The position numbers and the translations under genes are program-made. Under the pieces are notes generated by a model. That model was given only the letters and a program-made list of their open reading frames with translations, was not told the DNA's origin and ran no database searches. Shown one piece after another: positions 1 to 7,464 of a DNA stretch of 9,646 nt. The stretch lies in assembly GCA_964343345.1 (NCBI GenBank), contig CAYFJE010000038.1:1-9646 (forward strand), written 5' to 3'. Source of the DNA: UBA6624 sp964343345 [NCBI: uncultured bacterium] (lineage in GTDB: Bacteria > UBP7 > UBA6624). How positions within the stretch are numbered: the first letter of the stretch is position 1; each line of letters opens with the position of its first letter.

Positions 1-333
1 TTAATCGAACTTGCAAAAAAGAAGCCATCACAAAAAAGCATGGAGGATGTGGCTAAGGTTCAGGTGATTATAGAATCATGCAAATCACTTCTTGACAAAA
101 CAATCAAACTCAAAACAGAAAAAAGAAACTTCACTAAGTATGCGTCCATGGCAAAATTAAAAGGCACGGAAGGCGCATCAATCGCTGCAAATATATTAAT
201 CGAAAAGAGCCAAGATGACTATGCGAAGAAAGTATGGAAAGATGTCAGAGTTATGGAACTTTTCGAAGGGACTAGCGAAATTCAAAAACTTATTATTGGA
301 AATATCACAACTGGAGAAAGGGCATTTAACTAA
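1..333 (+). CDS. Acyl-CoA dehydrogenase family protein, C-terminal part (5' end outside window)
   Basis: The frame is open from base 1 (13 codons before the first internal ATG at 40), so this is the last 110 residues of a longer gene. Acyl-CoA dehydrogenases are FAD flavoproteins that introduce a 2,3-double bond into acyl thioesters and pass electrons to ETF. The family call rests on the C-terminal stretch VRVMELFEGTSEIQKLI, with the glutamate of the (F/Y)EGT motif that acts as catalytic base in most members, and on the preceding helix with YASMAKLKG. The region that normally carries the QxxGGxG FAD-contact loop is absent. It is replaced by a shorter charged segment (IEKSQDDYAKK), about six residues shorter than the other dehydrogenase in this window. 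It is therefore a divergent member. The stop TAA at 331-333 directly abuts the next gene, suggesting an operon with the acyltransferase and ligase. The substrate cannot be told. Confidence 0.85.
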   Translation, partial: LIELAKKKPSQKSMEDVAKVQVIIESCKSLLDKTIKLKTEKRNFTKYASMAKLKGTEGASIAANILIEKSQDDYAKKVWKDVRVMELFEGTSEIQKLIIGNITTGERAFN

Positions 334-1542
334 TTGAAAAAAAACGAATTTTATAAAGATTCATTTTCTATTTTTCATGTAGAAATACTTAATAAAATAT
401 TAGCATTTTTGTTAAAAACAAAAGCAAAAATAAAAAAAATAGAATTTTCAAAAAACGACCAAAAAAGACTGAAGGAGACTTTGCTACATGGAGGTTTAAT
501 CACATGCAACCACCCTACCGATTTTGATCCACCTTCACTTTATTGTTTGTTAAGAAAAGAAAATTTTAAATTCAGGATAATGACAGCAAGAGATGTAATG
601 TTCAGAACTCCATATATTTTCAGAAAGCTGATACAGATGGGTGGATGTTTTTCGGTAGATAGAACAAAGTTTGATAGAAAGTCTTTATCAAGATCCATTG
701 AAATACTTTCAAATAAAAAAACTTTGATTGTTTTCCCTGAAGGGAGAACACATGGGTTATCAGGAAATATACTGCCTTACCAAGCTGGACCAATAAAAAT
801 TGCACTCTTTTCTTCAAAGAAAACAAAATCACCAATAAAAATTTTGCCTTTTGCAATCTATTACTCCCTCATTGGAACGAGCTCTGAAAAAGAAAAAATA
901 ATCGAAAACCGCTTAAAAGAACTTGAAAAAATGCTCGATCTGAAACCTGATATACGAAATCTTTGGCAAATACGATTTATGACAATTACAGAATCAATAA
1001 TTGAAAAACTTGAAAAAGAACAAGAAGCAACATACAACAAAAAATGGAGAACAAAAGAAAGCAGAATCAAAAGTATTAATCCTAGAATAAAAAACTTATG
1101 TGAATTTTCAATAAAAAAAATTGAATCCGAACTGAGAATAAAACCCAATAAAATCGACAGCCTTGCTGACAGAATACAAAAAGCAAGAGAAGCAAATGAC
1201 TTTACAAAAAATATAAAAAGAAAAGCACAAATCGAAAAGAAAGTTTTAATGCTTCATTCACTCTCGTCTTTTCACTACACAACACCTAGCCCGAATACAA
1301 CATATGAGAAGCTTGAAGGGATCTTAACAAGCCTATCAAAAGAACTTTTTAGGGTTGTTGGCAAGAAGTTCACAATAAAAACTCAAAAGAAATGTCATCT
1401 TGCTTTGGGTGAAACAATCGAAATAAAGAGCTCTGACTCAAATCTACCTGAAGCACTTCTAGAAAAACTTGAAGAAAACACAAAAAAAGCCTTAAAAGAT
1501 CTAGAAAAAAACAACGGTACAATTATCGGAAGCGATCATTAA
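334..1542 (+). CDS. PlsC-type lysophospholipid / glycerophosphate acyltransferase with long C-terminal extension
   Basis: Predicted to transfer an acyl chain from acyl-CoA or acyl-ACP to a lysophospholipid or acylglycerol phosphate at the membrane. All four blocks of the family are visible in the 402-residue product: NHPTDFD (H60, D65; the HX4D catalytic pair), GGCFSVDR (103-110), FPEGR (134-138) for phosphate binding, and an IKILPF segment (168-173). PlsC itself is about 240 residues. Here about 200 more follow, lysine- and glutamate-rich and probably helical, with no domain I recognise. The start is TTG at 334, directly after the upstream TAA, with purine-rich GGAGAAAGGG at 313-322. The next in-frame ATG lies beyond the HX4D motif, so it cannot be the start. 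A later TTG near 409 is possible but has no clear advantage. The ligase gene follows after one base, so the two products probably act together. Parts of the gene are very A-rich (one 60-base line hand-counted near 22% GC). Confidence 0.85.
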   Translation: MKKNEFYKDSFSIFHVEILNKILAFLLKTKAKIKKIEFSKNDQKRLKETLLHGGLITCNHPTDFDPPSLYCLLRKENFKFRIMTARDVMFRTPYIFRKLIQMGGCFSVDRTKFDRKSLSRSIEILSNKKTLIVFPEGRTHGLSGNILPYQAGPIKIALFSSKKTKSPIKILPFAIYYSLIGTSSEKEKIIENRLKELEKMLDLKPDIRNLWQIRFMTITESIIEKLEKEQEATYNKKWRTKESRIKSINPRIKNLCEFSIKKIESELRIKPNKIDSLADRIQKAREANDFTKNIKRKAQIEKKVLMLHSLSSFHYTTPSPNTTYEKLEGILTSLSKELFRVVGKKFTIKTQKKCHLALGETIEIKSSDSNLPEALLEKLEENTKKALKDLEKNNGTIIGSDH

Positions 1543-1543
1543 T

Positions 1544-3220
1544 ATGATTATTTGGATAAAAAAAATCTTATCGAAAATTCTTTCATTTTCTTTAAAGCCA
1601 GAAAAAAGCAATCATTTGGCACATCTTTTTGTTTTTTCTTGGAAGAAAAACTTTAAAAAAATTGCTATCACAGAAAACAAAGATGGACAATGGACGAATA
1701 TTTCATATGGGGAATTAGGCTTAGCGGTTCATAAAGTTGCAGGTTGGCTAAAAAACAAAATAAAAAAATCAGAAAAAAGAATTGGAATACTCCTTCCAAA
1801 TTCAGCTGGTTTTGTTGTGTCTTTTTTTTCTTGTCAGATATTAGGAAAAACAGCAATTCCTTTAAACTATGCACTTTCTCCAAAAGAGGTCAAAGATGTT
1901 GTGAATGATGCTGAAATAAAAACATTGCTCACATTCGACCCTCCGGAAGGAAGAGCATCAAAAATATTTGGAAATACTTTAGATTATCTTGAAGAAGAAA
2001 TAAAAGATTTAAAAATTTTTAAATTAAACAACCCTGAAAATCAAAAGGAGATTCAAAAATCAAGCTTTTTGAAAAATTTACCGAAACCGAATCCTGAAAA
2101 CATTTCTTGCTACATTTACACCTCTGGATCAACCGGAAAACCAAAAGGGGTTATGCTTTCACATGGAAATTTAGCTAGCAATCTTTCAGATTTTTGGAAA
2201 GTTTTAGGAGATACAGAAGATCACACAATAAGTGGAGTCCTTCCTCTCTTTCATTCTTTCGGACTAACAGCAGGAATGCTTGCAGGTATTCTTTCTGGAG
2301 GAAGATTTGTTCCAATCCCAGCATTTCAACCAAAAATAGTGCTAGACATAATCAAGTCTCAAAAAATAACTGTCCTTGAACTTGTCCCGTCAATGTATAA
2401 CTCTTTGATAAATGCTGCAAATAGATTAGAAAATCCAAAAAAAGAACTGTCTTCAATAAAACTTGCTGTTGCTGGAGGGGCACCTCTTCCAAGAGAAATA
2501 ATTGAAAAATTTGAAAAAATTACAAAAATCCCAATATATGAAGGCTACGGAGCAAGTGAAACGAGTCCTGTTATCTCTTTCAACAGACCAGGAAAACCTC
2601 CTGCCTTCGGAACATGTGGAATCCCTTTCCCAAGTGTGACTATTCAGCTTCGAAATGAAAATGGCGATAAATTGACAACTGCAAGAAGTCCAGAAAACAA
2701 AGAAGCTAAAAAACCAAAAGAAGCTATTGAGGGTGAACTATGGATAAAAGGGCCAAATGTCTTTAAAGGTTATCATGGAAAAGAAAAAGAGACAACTGAA
2801 GTCCTTGTTGATGAGTGGTACAGAACAGGAGATATAGGAAGATTTGATAAAGAAGGGAATTTAACAATATGCGGAAGAGCAAAGCAAATGATAATAGTTG
2901 GTGGAGAAAATGTTTATCCCGCAGAAATTGAAGATGCTGTCATAAAATATCACGAAGTTAAGTCAGTTGTAGCCATTGGAATTCCAGACAAAAAAACAGG
3001 AGAAAAAGTAAAAGCATTTGTAGAGTTAAATGACGAAAAAAACAACCAAGACATCAAAAAGAAAATCATATCCTTCCTCAATGAAAACAAATTGCTAGCA
3101 ACATACAAGATGCCAAAAGAAATAGAAGTTTTAAGAGAAATACCTCTGCTCCCAACAGGAAAACCTGACATCCCAGCAATAAAAGGTGAAAGAGATCCGA
3201 TAAAAAACAAAAATCTTTAG
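1544..3220 (+). CDS. AMP-forming acyl-CoA / acyl-ACP synthetase, resembling the ligase half of Aas
   Basis: Activates a fatty acid with ATP to an acyl-adenylate and then transfers it to a thiol (CoA or ACP). The 558-residue protein has the complete adenylate-forming core: P-loop YTSGSTGKPKG (192-202), LPLFHSFGLT (233-242), YEGYGASET (332-340), YRTGD (426-430, ribose-binding D430), GRAKQMIIVGGENVYP (444-459) linking to the mobile C-terminal domain, and PLLPTGKPD (534-542), where K540 is the expected catalytic lysine. From memory of the family, PLFHSFGLT and the GKPD ending resemble the synthetase half of E. coli Aas (acyl-ACP synthetase) as well as other long-chain ligases. Start ATG 1544 lies one base after the acyltransferase stop. 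The nearest purine-rich stretch (GGAAG, 1528-1532) is weak, so coupling to upstream translation is likely. Sequence alone does not separate CoA from ACP as acceptor. No signal peptide is seen. Confidence 0.9.
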   Translation: MIIWIKKILSKILSFSLKPEKSNHLAHLFVFSWKKNFKKIAITENKDGQWTNISYGELGLAVHKVAGWLKNKIKKSEKRIGILLPNSAGFVVSFFSCQILGKTAIPLNYALSPKEVKDVVNDAEIKTLLTFDPPEGRASKIFGNTLDYLEEEIKDLKIFKLNNPENQKEIQKSSFLKNLPKPNPENISCYIYTSGSTGKPKGVMLSHGNLASNLSDFWKVLGDTEDHTISGVLPLFHSFGLTAGMLAGILSGGRFVPIPAFQPKIVLDIIKSQKITVLELVPSMYNSLINAANRLENPKKELSSIKLAVAGGAPLPREIIEKFEKITKIPIYEGYGASETSPVISFNRPGKPPAFGTCGIPFPSVTIQLRNENGDKLTTARSPENKEAKKPKEAIEGELWIKGPNVFKGYHGKEKETTEVLVDEWYRTGDIGRFDKEGNLTICGRAKQMIIVGGENVYPAEIEDAVIKYHEVKSVVAIGIPDKKTGEKVKAFVELNDEKNNQDIKKKIISFLNENKLLATYKMPKEIEVLREIPLLPTGKPDIPAIKGERDPIKNKNL

Positions 3221-3221
3221 T

Positions 3222-3353
3222 ATGAAAAATTTCTTTAAAAAAATAATTAATTTCTTTAAACCCTTTTCTTCAAATTTTGAAAAAGATGTTGAAAGAGATT
3301 TAGAGAGAGAAAAAAAAGAACAGTTAAAAAGAGATAGGTCTAGAAAATCTTAA
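3222..3353 (+). CDS. Possible 43-residue small amphipathic protein at the convergence point
   Basis: An open frame of 43 codons starts with ATG one base after the ligase stop and ends in TAA 3351-3353. It fills the whole gap between the two convergent blocks. The product has two parts: an N-terminal lysine/phenylalanine-rich segment ([15 protein letters not shown]) with an NFFK unit repeated at 7-residue spacing, which would make a cationic amphipathic helix able to lie on a membrane, and a highly charged C-terminal half ([18 protein letters not shown]) likely to be helical. I recognise no family. For it: ATG position and one-base spacing like its neighbours. Against it: no clear Shine-Dalgarno (upstream is AAAAACAAAAATCTTTAG), small size, and AT-rich A-biased sequence that can stay open by chance. 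A role tied to the membrane acyl enzymes upstream would be inference only. Confidence 0.42.
   Translation: MKNFFKKIINFFKPFSSNFEKDVERDLEREKKEQLKRDRSRKS
3228..3260 (+). repeat. 12-base direct repeat, 21-base period
   Basis: AATTTCTTTAAA occurs at 3228-3239 and again at 3249-3260. The 21-base period keeps frame and encodes the two NFFK units of the putative small protein. In AT-rich DNA a 12-base repeat could be chance, but the heptad spacing suits an amphipathic helix. Confidence 0.6.
3350..3353. other. Palindromic TTAA giving the stop codon on both strands
   Basis: TAA at 3351-3353 ends the plus-strand small ORF, and the complement of 3350-3352 is the TAA ending etfA. The two convergent frames therefore overlap by three bases within one TTAA. 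No GC-rich hairpin with a U-tract was seen on either side, so transcription termination must occur inside the opposite coding regions or by another mechanism. Confidence 0.8.
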
Positions 3354-4228
3354 GAATCAACCCATTTTTCAAGAACTTCTTTCCAATCAGCAACAATCCC
3401 ATAATCACATATATCAAATATTGGGGCATTTCTGTCGGTATTAATTGCAACTATGACAGAAGAGTTCTGCATCCCAGCCCTATGCTGAACAGCACCTGAT
3501 ATGCCAAAAGCAATGTAAAGTTTAGGCATTACGGATTTTCCAGTTTGTCCAACCTGGTGAGAATAATCAATCCAACCCATATCAACAACAGCTCTTGATG
3601 CCCCTATTGCAGCATCTAGTTTTTTAGCAAGTTTTTTCAAAGATTCAAAACCTTCTGGACCCTGTATGCCACGTCCTCCAGAAACAACTATTTCTGAAGA
3701 AGAAATGTCTTTTTCTTCATCCGGAATGCTGTCAAAATCAAGAAGTGTAAAAGAATGAGAACTTGAAGAATCCAAAGAAATAACATCAGGTTGTTTCAAG
3801 TTCGGTTTTCCAGGATCTAAAAACTTTGAATTAAATTGAACAGATCCAGATCCAAGTTTAGAAGTATATAAAACCTTTCCTCCAAAACCATACTTTTGTA
3901 AAGAAACAAGAGCATCTTCTTTTGAAAATGAATGACAACCCCAAACCAAACCTTGACAAGAAATACTTGAAAAAGAAGAAAGAATTTCTCCGCTAAAAAG
4001 ATCTTCAAGGCCAACAATTACTACTTGTTCACGAGAAAAATACTCTGACAAAGCCTTACCAGCCGATAAAGAATCCTCTGAATCGAAATGTATTAAACTC
4101 TCAACCCCTAATGTATCCCAATCGCCCTTCTTTCCAACCCAAATAGCTCCATTCGGAGAAATGTAATTTGACAATGCGGTAAGCAAACTTGAATCTACAT
4201 GATTGTGTGCTAATAAAAAGACCTTCAT
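3350..4228 (-). CDS. etfA: Electron transfer flavoprotein alpha subunit
   Basis: The FAD-binding subunit of ETF, which takes electrons from acyl-CoA dehydrogenases and passes them to ETF:quinone oxidoreductase. The C-terminal FAD domain is classical: VSGGRG (182-187), GASRAVVD (209-216), QVGQTGK (225-231), GISGAVQH (242-249), NTDRNAPIF (263-271) and DYGIVAD (275-281). The N-terminal half is poorly conserved, as usual, and the 292-residue length is slightly below the common 310-320. The start is ATG at 4228, seven bases after GGAGG (4240-4236), overlapping the etfB stop as TGATG. A TTG one codon upstream at 4231 is in frame but sits only four bases from that site, so it is less likely. Last gene of the minus-strand operon, partner of the adjacent etfB and probably of the dehydrogenase before it. 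Whether the complex can bifurcate electrons cannot be judged by eye. Confidence 0.95.
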   Translation of the reverse strand: MKVFLLAHNHVDSSLLTALSNYISPNGAIWVGKKGDWDTLGVESLIHFDSEDSLSAGKALSEYFSREQVVIVGLEDLFSGEILSSFSSISCQGLVWGCHSFSKEDALVSLQKYGFGGKVLYTSKLGSGSVQFNSKFLDPGKPNLKQPDVISLDSSSSHSFTLLDFDSIPDEEKDISSSEIVVSGGRGIQGPEGFESLKKLAKKLDAAIGASRAVVDMGWIDYSHQVGQTGKSVMPKLYIAFGISGAVQHRAGMQNSSVIVAINTDRNAPIFDICDYGIVADWKEVLEKWVDS

Positions 4229-4986
4229 CAAAAACCCTCCTTTTTTAAAGCTTCTAAAAATTCAGCAAAGGAATCTAAACCCTCCCAAATCTTCTTTTTT
4301 CTTTCTTTTTTCACACTCTCAACACCAAGAACTTCACATCTTTTTTTCGAATTAAGAATTTCTTCAGAAAGATTTAAATCAGCAACAGTCATCTTTTCGG
4401 GTTGAGGTGCTGATAAAACTGCCATTACATCAGGGATTCTTGGTTCAGCAACAGTTTTATAAACGCTCAAAACACAAGGACCTGTAATCTTTGCTTTTGA
4501 TTTGTTTTTTCCAAAATTAAAAACAACTGTAGGGTTTTTAGACACTTCTTCGATCGAAGACACCTGATTTAAACAACTCCAATTCAAGAGAGAGGCAATT
4601 GCTGAAGGAAGAAGTCCTCCTTTACCATCAGCAGCAGATGCACCACAAATAATCATATCGACATCAATTTTCTTAGCCAGTGCAGCAAAGACATTTGCTG
4701 TTGTGATCAAGTCTGCACCATTAAGAAGATCATCACAGATGTGATAAGAAGAAGAACATCCCATAGCCCCTATTTCAGAAAGCATTTCTGAAGATGACTC
4801 TGGCCCCATACTCGCAAGATGAACCTCTCCAGAACTGGATTCAGCTATTTGTATCGCTAACTCCACAGCAGATTCATCATCTGGATTTACTGCTTTTGGA
4901 ACATTTTCTCTATTTAAAATTCCTGAATCACGAAAAGTTAAATCAGTAGTTGCAGGAACCTGTTTTGCTAAAACCAATATCTTCAT
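4228..4986 (-). CDS. etfB: Electron transfer flavoprotein beta subunit
   Basis: The small ETF subunit, which holds AMP (or a second FAD in bifurcating types) and docks with dehydrogenases. The 252-residue product shows LAKQVP (6-11), NPDDESAVE (34-42), a [10 protein letters not shown] strand and turn (53-62), [11 protein letters not shown] (114-124) in the nucleotide-binding region where many homologues have DGDTxQxGP, and [10 protein letters not shown] (181-190), close to the conserved PRxPxxxxxxxA signature. The 'recognition loop' between them is divergent. Start ATG 4986 overlaps the dehydrogenase stop as TGATG and is preceded at seven bases by GGAGG; an in-frame TTG at 4989 is too close to that site. 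The etfB-etfA order and coupling are standard. Its place just after an acyl-CoA dehydrogenase gene suggests that enzyme as electron donor (or acceptor, if it runs in reverse). Confidence 0.95.
   Translation of the reverse strand: MKILVLAKQVPATTDLTFRDSGILNRENVPKAVNPDDESAVELAIQIAESSSGEVHLASMGPESSSEMLSEIGAMGCSSSYHICDDLLNGADLITTANVFAALAKKIDVDMIICGASAADGKGGLLPSAIASLLNWSCLNQVSSIEEVSKNPTVVFNFGKNKSKAKITGPCVLSVYKTVAEPRIPDVMAVLSAPQPEKMTVADLNLSEEILNSKKRCEVLGVESVKKERKKKIWEGLDSFAEFLEALKKEGF
4235..4242 (-). promoter_or_regulatory. Ribosome binding site of etfA
   Basis: Reads AAGGAGGG on the minus strand, inside the 3' end of etfB. Seven bases separate GGAGG from ATG 4228. This spacing decides for the ATG over the adjacent TTG at 4231. 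Confidence 0.85.
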
Positions 4987-6227
4987 CAAGAAGCCTCCTT
5001 TAATAGCTCATCAGGAATCCACTGATCTATAGAAGGAATGAATTGATCTAAGAATTTTAGAGAAGTAGCTTCACGAGCAACATGTCTGCTTACAACAAGT
5101 CTTTGTATCTGATTTGTGCCTTCATAAATTTGAGTTATTTTTGCATCTCTCATATATTTTTCAACAGGATAATCCTTCATAAATCCATAACCACCAAATA
5201 TTTGTACTGCTTCAGTAGTAACCCACATTGCAGTATCTGTAGCGAAAAGCTTACCCTGAGCAGCCATCTTATTAGCCTTTGCTTTTAGAGAAGGATCCTT
5301 GTCAGCAGCATCAATCATCCTCGCAGATTCATAAACTAACTGTCTTGCTGCTTCAATTCTTGTTGACATATCTGCTAAAAGAAACCCTATTGCTTGATGA
5401 TTTTGTATAGGTTGTCCAAACTGACGTCTTCTTGATGCAAATCTTGATGCATACTCAAATGCTCCTTGAGCACACCCTAAAGCCTGAGCAGCAACTCCCG
5501 GCCTCGCATGATCAAGAGTTTCCATTGCAATTTTAAAACCCTTTCCTTCAGACTCACCGAGAAGATTCCATTCAGGAACAGAGCAATTTCTGAAATAAAG
5601 TTCTCTTACGGGGACACACCTTATACCCATCTTGTCCTCTTCTTTTCCAATCTCAAAACCCTCTGTATCTTTTTCAACAACAACTGCAGATATTGCAGAG
5701 GGTTTCCCAAGCTGACTTGGGTTAGTTACACCAAAAACAGAATAATAGTCAGCTACACCTCCATTAGTATTCCATTTTTTATCCCCATTGATGAGATAAT
5801 TTCCTTCTTTTTTTGATATTAATGTTTTTAAATCTGAAGCATTTGATCCAGCAAGCTTCTCGGAAAGAGCAAAAGATATCAATTTCTCGCCACTTGCAAT
5901 TTTCGGTAACCATTTTTCCTTTTGATCCTCTCTCCCACCAAGAATTATTGGATAAGAACCCAATGCATTTACTGCAAACATGACCCCAACACCACCACAT
6001 GCTCTTGACAATTCTTCCACAACCAAACATAAATTAACACTGCCCAAACCGTCTCCACCATAGTCTTTAGGTATCCAAGTTTTCAATAAACCGCTTTCCG
6101 CTAGAGCTTCTTTGACTTTCCAAGGATACTCCTGTTTTTCATCATGTTCAGAAGCTAAAGGCCTCACAATTTTTTCAGCGACAGAATTTGCTCTTTCTTT
6201 GACTTCGAAATTTACATTATTTAACAT
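4986..6227 (-). CDS. Acyl-CoA dehydrogenase (short/medium-chain type)
   Basis: FAD enzyme oxidising acyl thioesters at C2-C3 with ETF as electron partner. The 413-residue product is full length and canonical: KDYGGDG (54-60), FALSEKLAGSNA (119-130; the usual form is ALTEPxAGSDA, so P and D are replaced), KWNTNGG (151-157), RRQFGQPI (267-274), VQIFGGYGF (341-349; FAD contact), MRDAKITQIYEGTNQIQRL (359-377) with catalytic glutamate E369. About 30 residues extend past the usual end (to DELLKEAS). The start ATG 6227 has AAGGAG eight bases upstream and lies one base after the fabF stop; the stop overlaps etfB. The co-transcribed etfBA makes the electron partner clear. The upstream fab genes are unusual company and raise the possibility of an acyl-ACP or biosynthetic substrate, but nothing in the sequence proves that. 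Chain-length specificity cannot be assigned. Confidence 0.93.
   Translation of the reverse strand: MLNNVNFEVKERANSVAEKIVRPLASEHDEKQEYPWKVKEALAESGLLKTWIPKDYGGDGLGSVNLCLVVEELSRACGGVGVMFAVNALGSYPIILGGREDQKEKWLPKIASGEKLISFALSEKLAGSNASDLKTLISKKEGNYLINGDKKWNTNGGVADYYSVFGVTNPSQLGKPSAISAVVVEKDTEGFEIGKEEDKMGIRCVPVRELYFRNCSVPEWNLLGESEGKGFKIAMETLDHARPGVAAQALGCAQGAFEYASRFASRRRQFGQPIQNHQAIGFLLADMSTRIEAARQLVYESARMIDAADKDPSLKAKANKMAAQGKLFATDTAMWVTTEAVQIFGGYGFMKDYPVEKYMRDAKITQIYEGTNQIQRLVVSRHVAREATSLKFLDQFIPSIDQWIPDELLKEAS
4994..5000 (-). promoter_or_regulatory. Ribosome binding site of etfB
   Basis: Reads AAGGAGG on the minus strand, within the last codons of the dehydrogenase gene and seven bases from ATG 4986. 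The layout (site, 7-base spacer, TGATG overlap, adjacent TTG) is the same as at the etfA start, which supports both start choices. Confidence 0.85.
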
Positions 6228-6228
6228 A

Positions 6229-7464
6229 TTATGAACTCCTTAAAACTAAACATGCATTATGTCCTCCAAACGCAAAAGAATTACACATTGCTACATTAAC
6301 ATCAAAATCCCTAGCATCGTTTGCCGTATAGTCTAAATCACAATCAGGATCCTTTGTTTTGTAATTTATAGTTGGAGGAATTACTTGGTCTGTCATAGCA
6401 ACAACACATGCAGCAGACTCTATTGCCCCAGCAGCACCTAAAAGATGCCCATGCATTCCCTTTGTGCTTGAAATATTTATTTTTTTTGAACACTCCCCAA
6501 AAGTTAACTTAATAGCATTTGTCTCCATTAAATCATTGAACTTTGTAGATGTTCCATGAGCATTTAAATAATCAACAGAAGAAGATGGGATTTGGGCATC
6601 TTCTAAAGCTAAAGACATTGCTTTTGCTGGAGATTCTCCATTTAGATTTGGAGATGTTATGTGATAAGCATCACTTGTAACAGCAAATCCAACGACCTCA
6701 GCCAAAGGATTTGATCCTCTTGACTTCATTCGCTCTTCACTTTCCAATATAAAAACAACAGACCCTTCCCCCATAATAAAACCTGACCTATCTAAATCAA
6801 AAGGCCTACTAGCCTCTTTTGGGTTTTCATTAAAGTTGCAAGCCAAAGCTTTCATATTTGAAAAACCAGCAAGTGATGTTGGGGCAATTGCGCCTTCAGC
6901 TCCGCCAGTAACCATTACATCCATTGTTCCATTTTTAATCAAATTAAAAGCCTCACCTATTGCAATAGTTCCTGTGGCACAAGCAGCAACAGGAGATGTG
7001 GAATAACCTTTAAGTCCATATTTTATGGATATCCAACCTGGAGCTATATTGCATATGTTTTTAGGAATATAAAAAGGACTAATGTACCTAGGCCCTTTTT
7101 TGAAATACTTATCAAATTGAGCATGATGCTCCCACATCCCCCCTATCCCACTGCTAACATTAACACCGATCCTGTAAGGATCTGTATCCTCGAAATTAAT
7201 ACCTGAACTTTCAACAGCTTCTTGAGCTGCAGCAACTGCAAATTGAGTAAATCTGTCCATTTGTTTAGATTGCTTTGGGTCTATATGTTTTAATGGGTCC
7301 CATTCTGGAACTTCGCAAGAAATATGGCATTTATGGCTCTCGAAATCAAACAAAGATATCTTTCCTGCTGTTGAAACCCCTTCCTTTAAACCATTTCTCA
7401 AAGACGAAAATCCAACACCAAATGGTGTCACCGCACCAATTCCTGTAATGAAAACTCTTGTCAT
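6229..7464 (-). CDS. fabF: Beta-ketoacyl-ACP synthase II
   Basis: Condenses malonyl-ACP with a growing acyl-ACP, releasing CO2, in cytosolic type II fatty-acid synthesis. The 411-residue protein matches FabF in length. It has the start VFITGIGAVTPFG (4-16), nucleophile C162 in VAACATG, H303 in NAHGTST, K335 and H340 in STKGMHGHLLGAAGA (333-347), and the C-terminal glycine-rich NSFAFGGHN (395-403) near the substrate gate. The Cys-His-His triad assigns it to elongation synthases rather than a chain-length factor, which would lack the cysteine. ATG 7464 overlaps the fabG stop by four bases (ATGA), with GGAGG at 7481-7477, a long 12-base spacer. An acpP gene commonly sits between fabG and fabF; here there is no room for one. 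FabB versus FabF specificity is a family-resemblance call. Confidence 0.95.
   Translation of the reverse strand: MTRVFITGIGAVTPFGVGFSSLRNGLKEGVSTAGKISLFDFESHKCHISCEVPEWDPLKHIDPKQSKQMDRFTQFAVAAAQEAVESSGINFEDTDPYRIGVNVSSGIGGMWEHHAQFDKYFKKGPRYISPFYIPKNICNIAPGWISIKYGLKGYSTSPVAACATGTIAIGEAFNLIKNGTMDVMVTGGAEGAIAPTSLAGFSNMKALACNFNENPKEASRPFDLDRSGFIMGEGSVVFILESEERMKSRGSNPLAEVVGFAVTSDAYHITSPNLNGESPAKAMSLALEDAQIPSSSVDYLNAHGTSTKFNDLMETNAIKLTFGECSKKINISSTKGMHGHLLGAAGAIESAACVVAMTDQVIPPTINYKTKDPDCDLDYTANDARDFDVNVAMCNSFAFGGHNACLVLRSS
6236..6241 (-). promoter_or_regulatory. Ribosome binding site of the acyl-CoA dehydrogenase gene
   Basis: Reads AAGGAG on the minus strand, inside the last codons of fabF, eight bases before ATG 6227. 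A strong site here means the dehydrogenase is independently well translated within the operon. Confidence 0.8.

Noticed and set aside
620-1148. Two minus-strand open frames (620-856 and 861-1148) with hydrophobic products inside the acyltransferase gene
   Set aside because: The hydrophobic look comes from reading lysine codons (AAA) backwards as phenylalanine (TTT). The plus-strand frame carries all the conserved motifs.
3263-3285. Imperfect AT-rich inverted repeat (TTCAAA/TTTGAA core) between the convergent blocks, a possible terminator
   Set aside because: The loop of the perfect core is a single base, the stem is almost all A-T with a bulge, and no T-run follows on either strand. It also lies inside the putative small ORF.
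5508-5816. Plus-strand open frame of 102 codons antisense to the dehydrogenase gene
   Set aside because: It lies wholly antisense to a conserved gene, with a Phe- and Ser-rich product typical of antisense reading of AT-rich coding DNA.
5779-6030. Open frame of 83 codons on the minus strand within the acyl-CoA dehydrogenase gene
   Set aside because: It is a shadow in another frame of a clear, full-length conserved gene, and its Trp- and Cys-rich product resembles no protein family.
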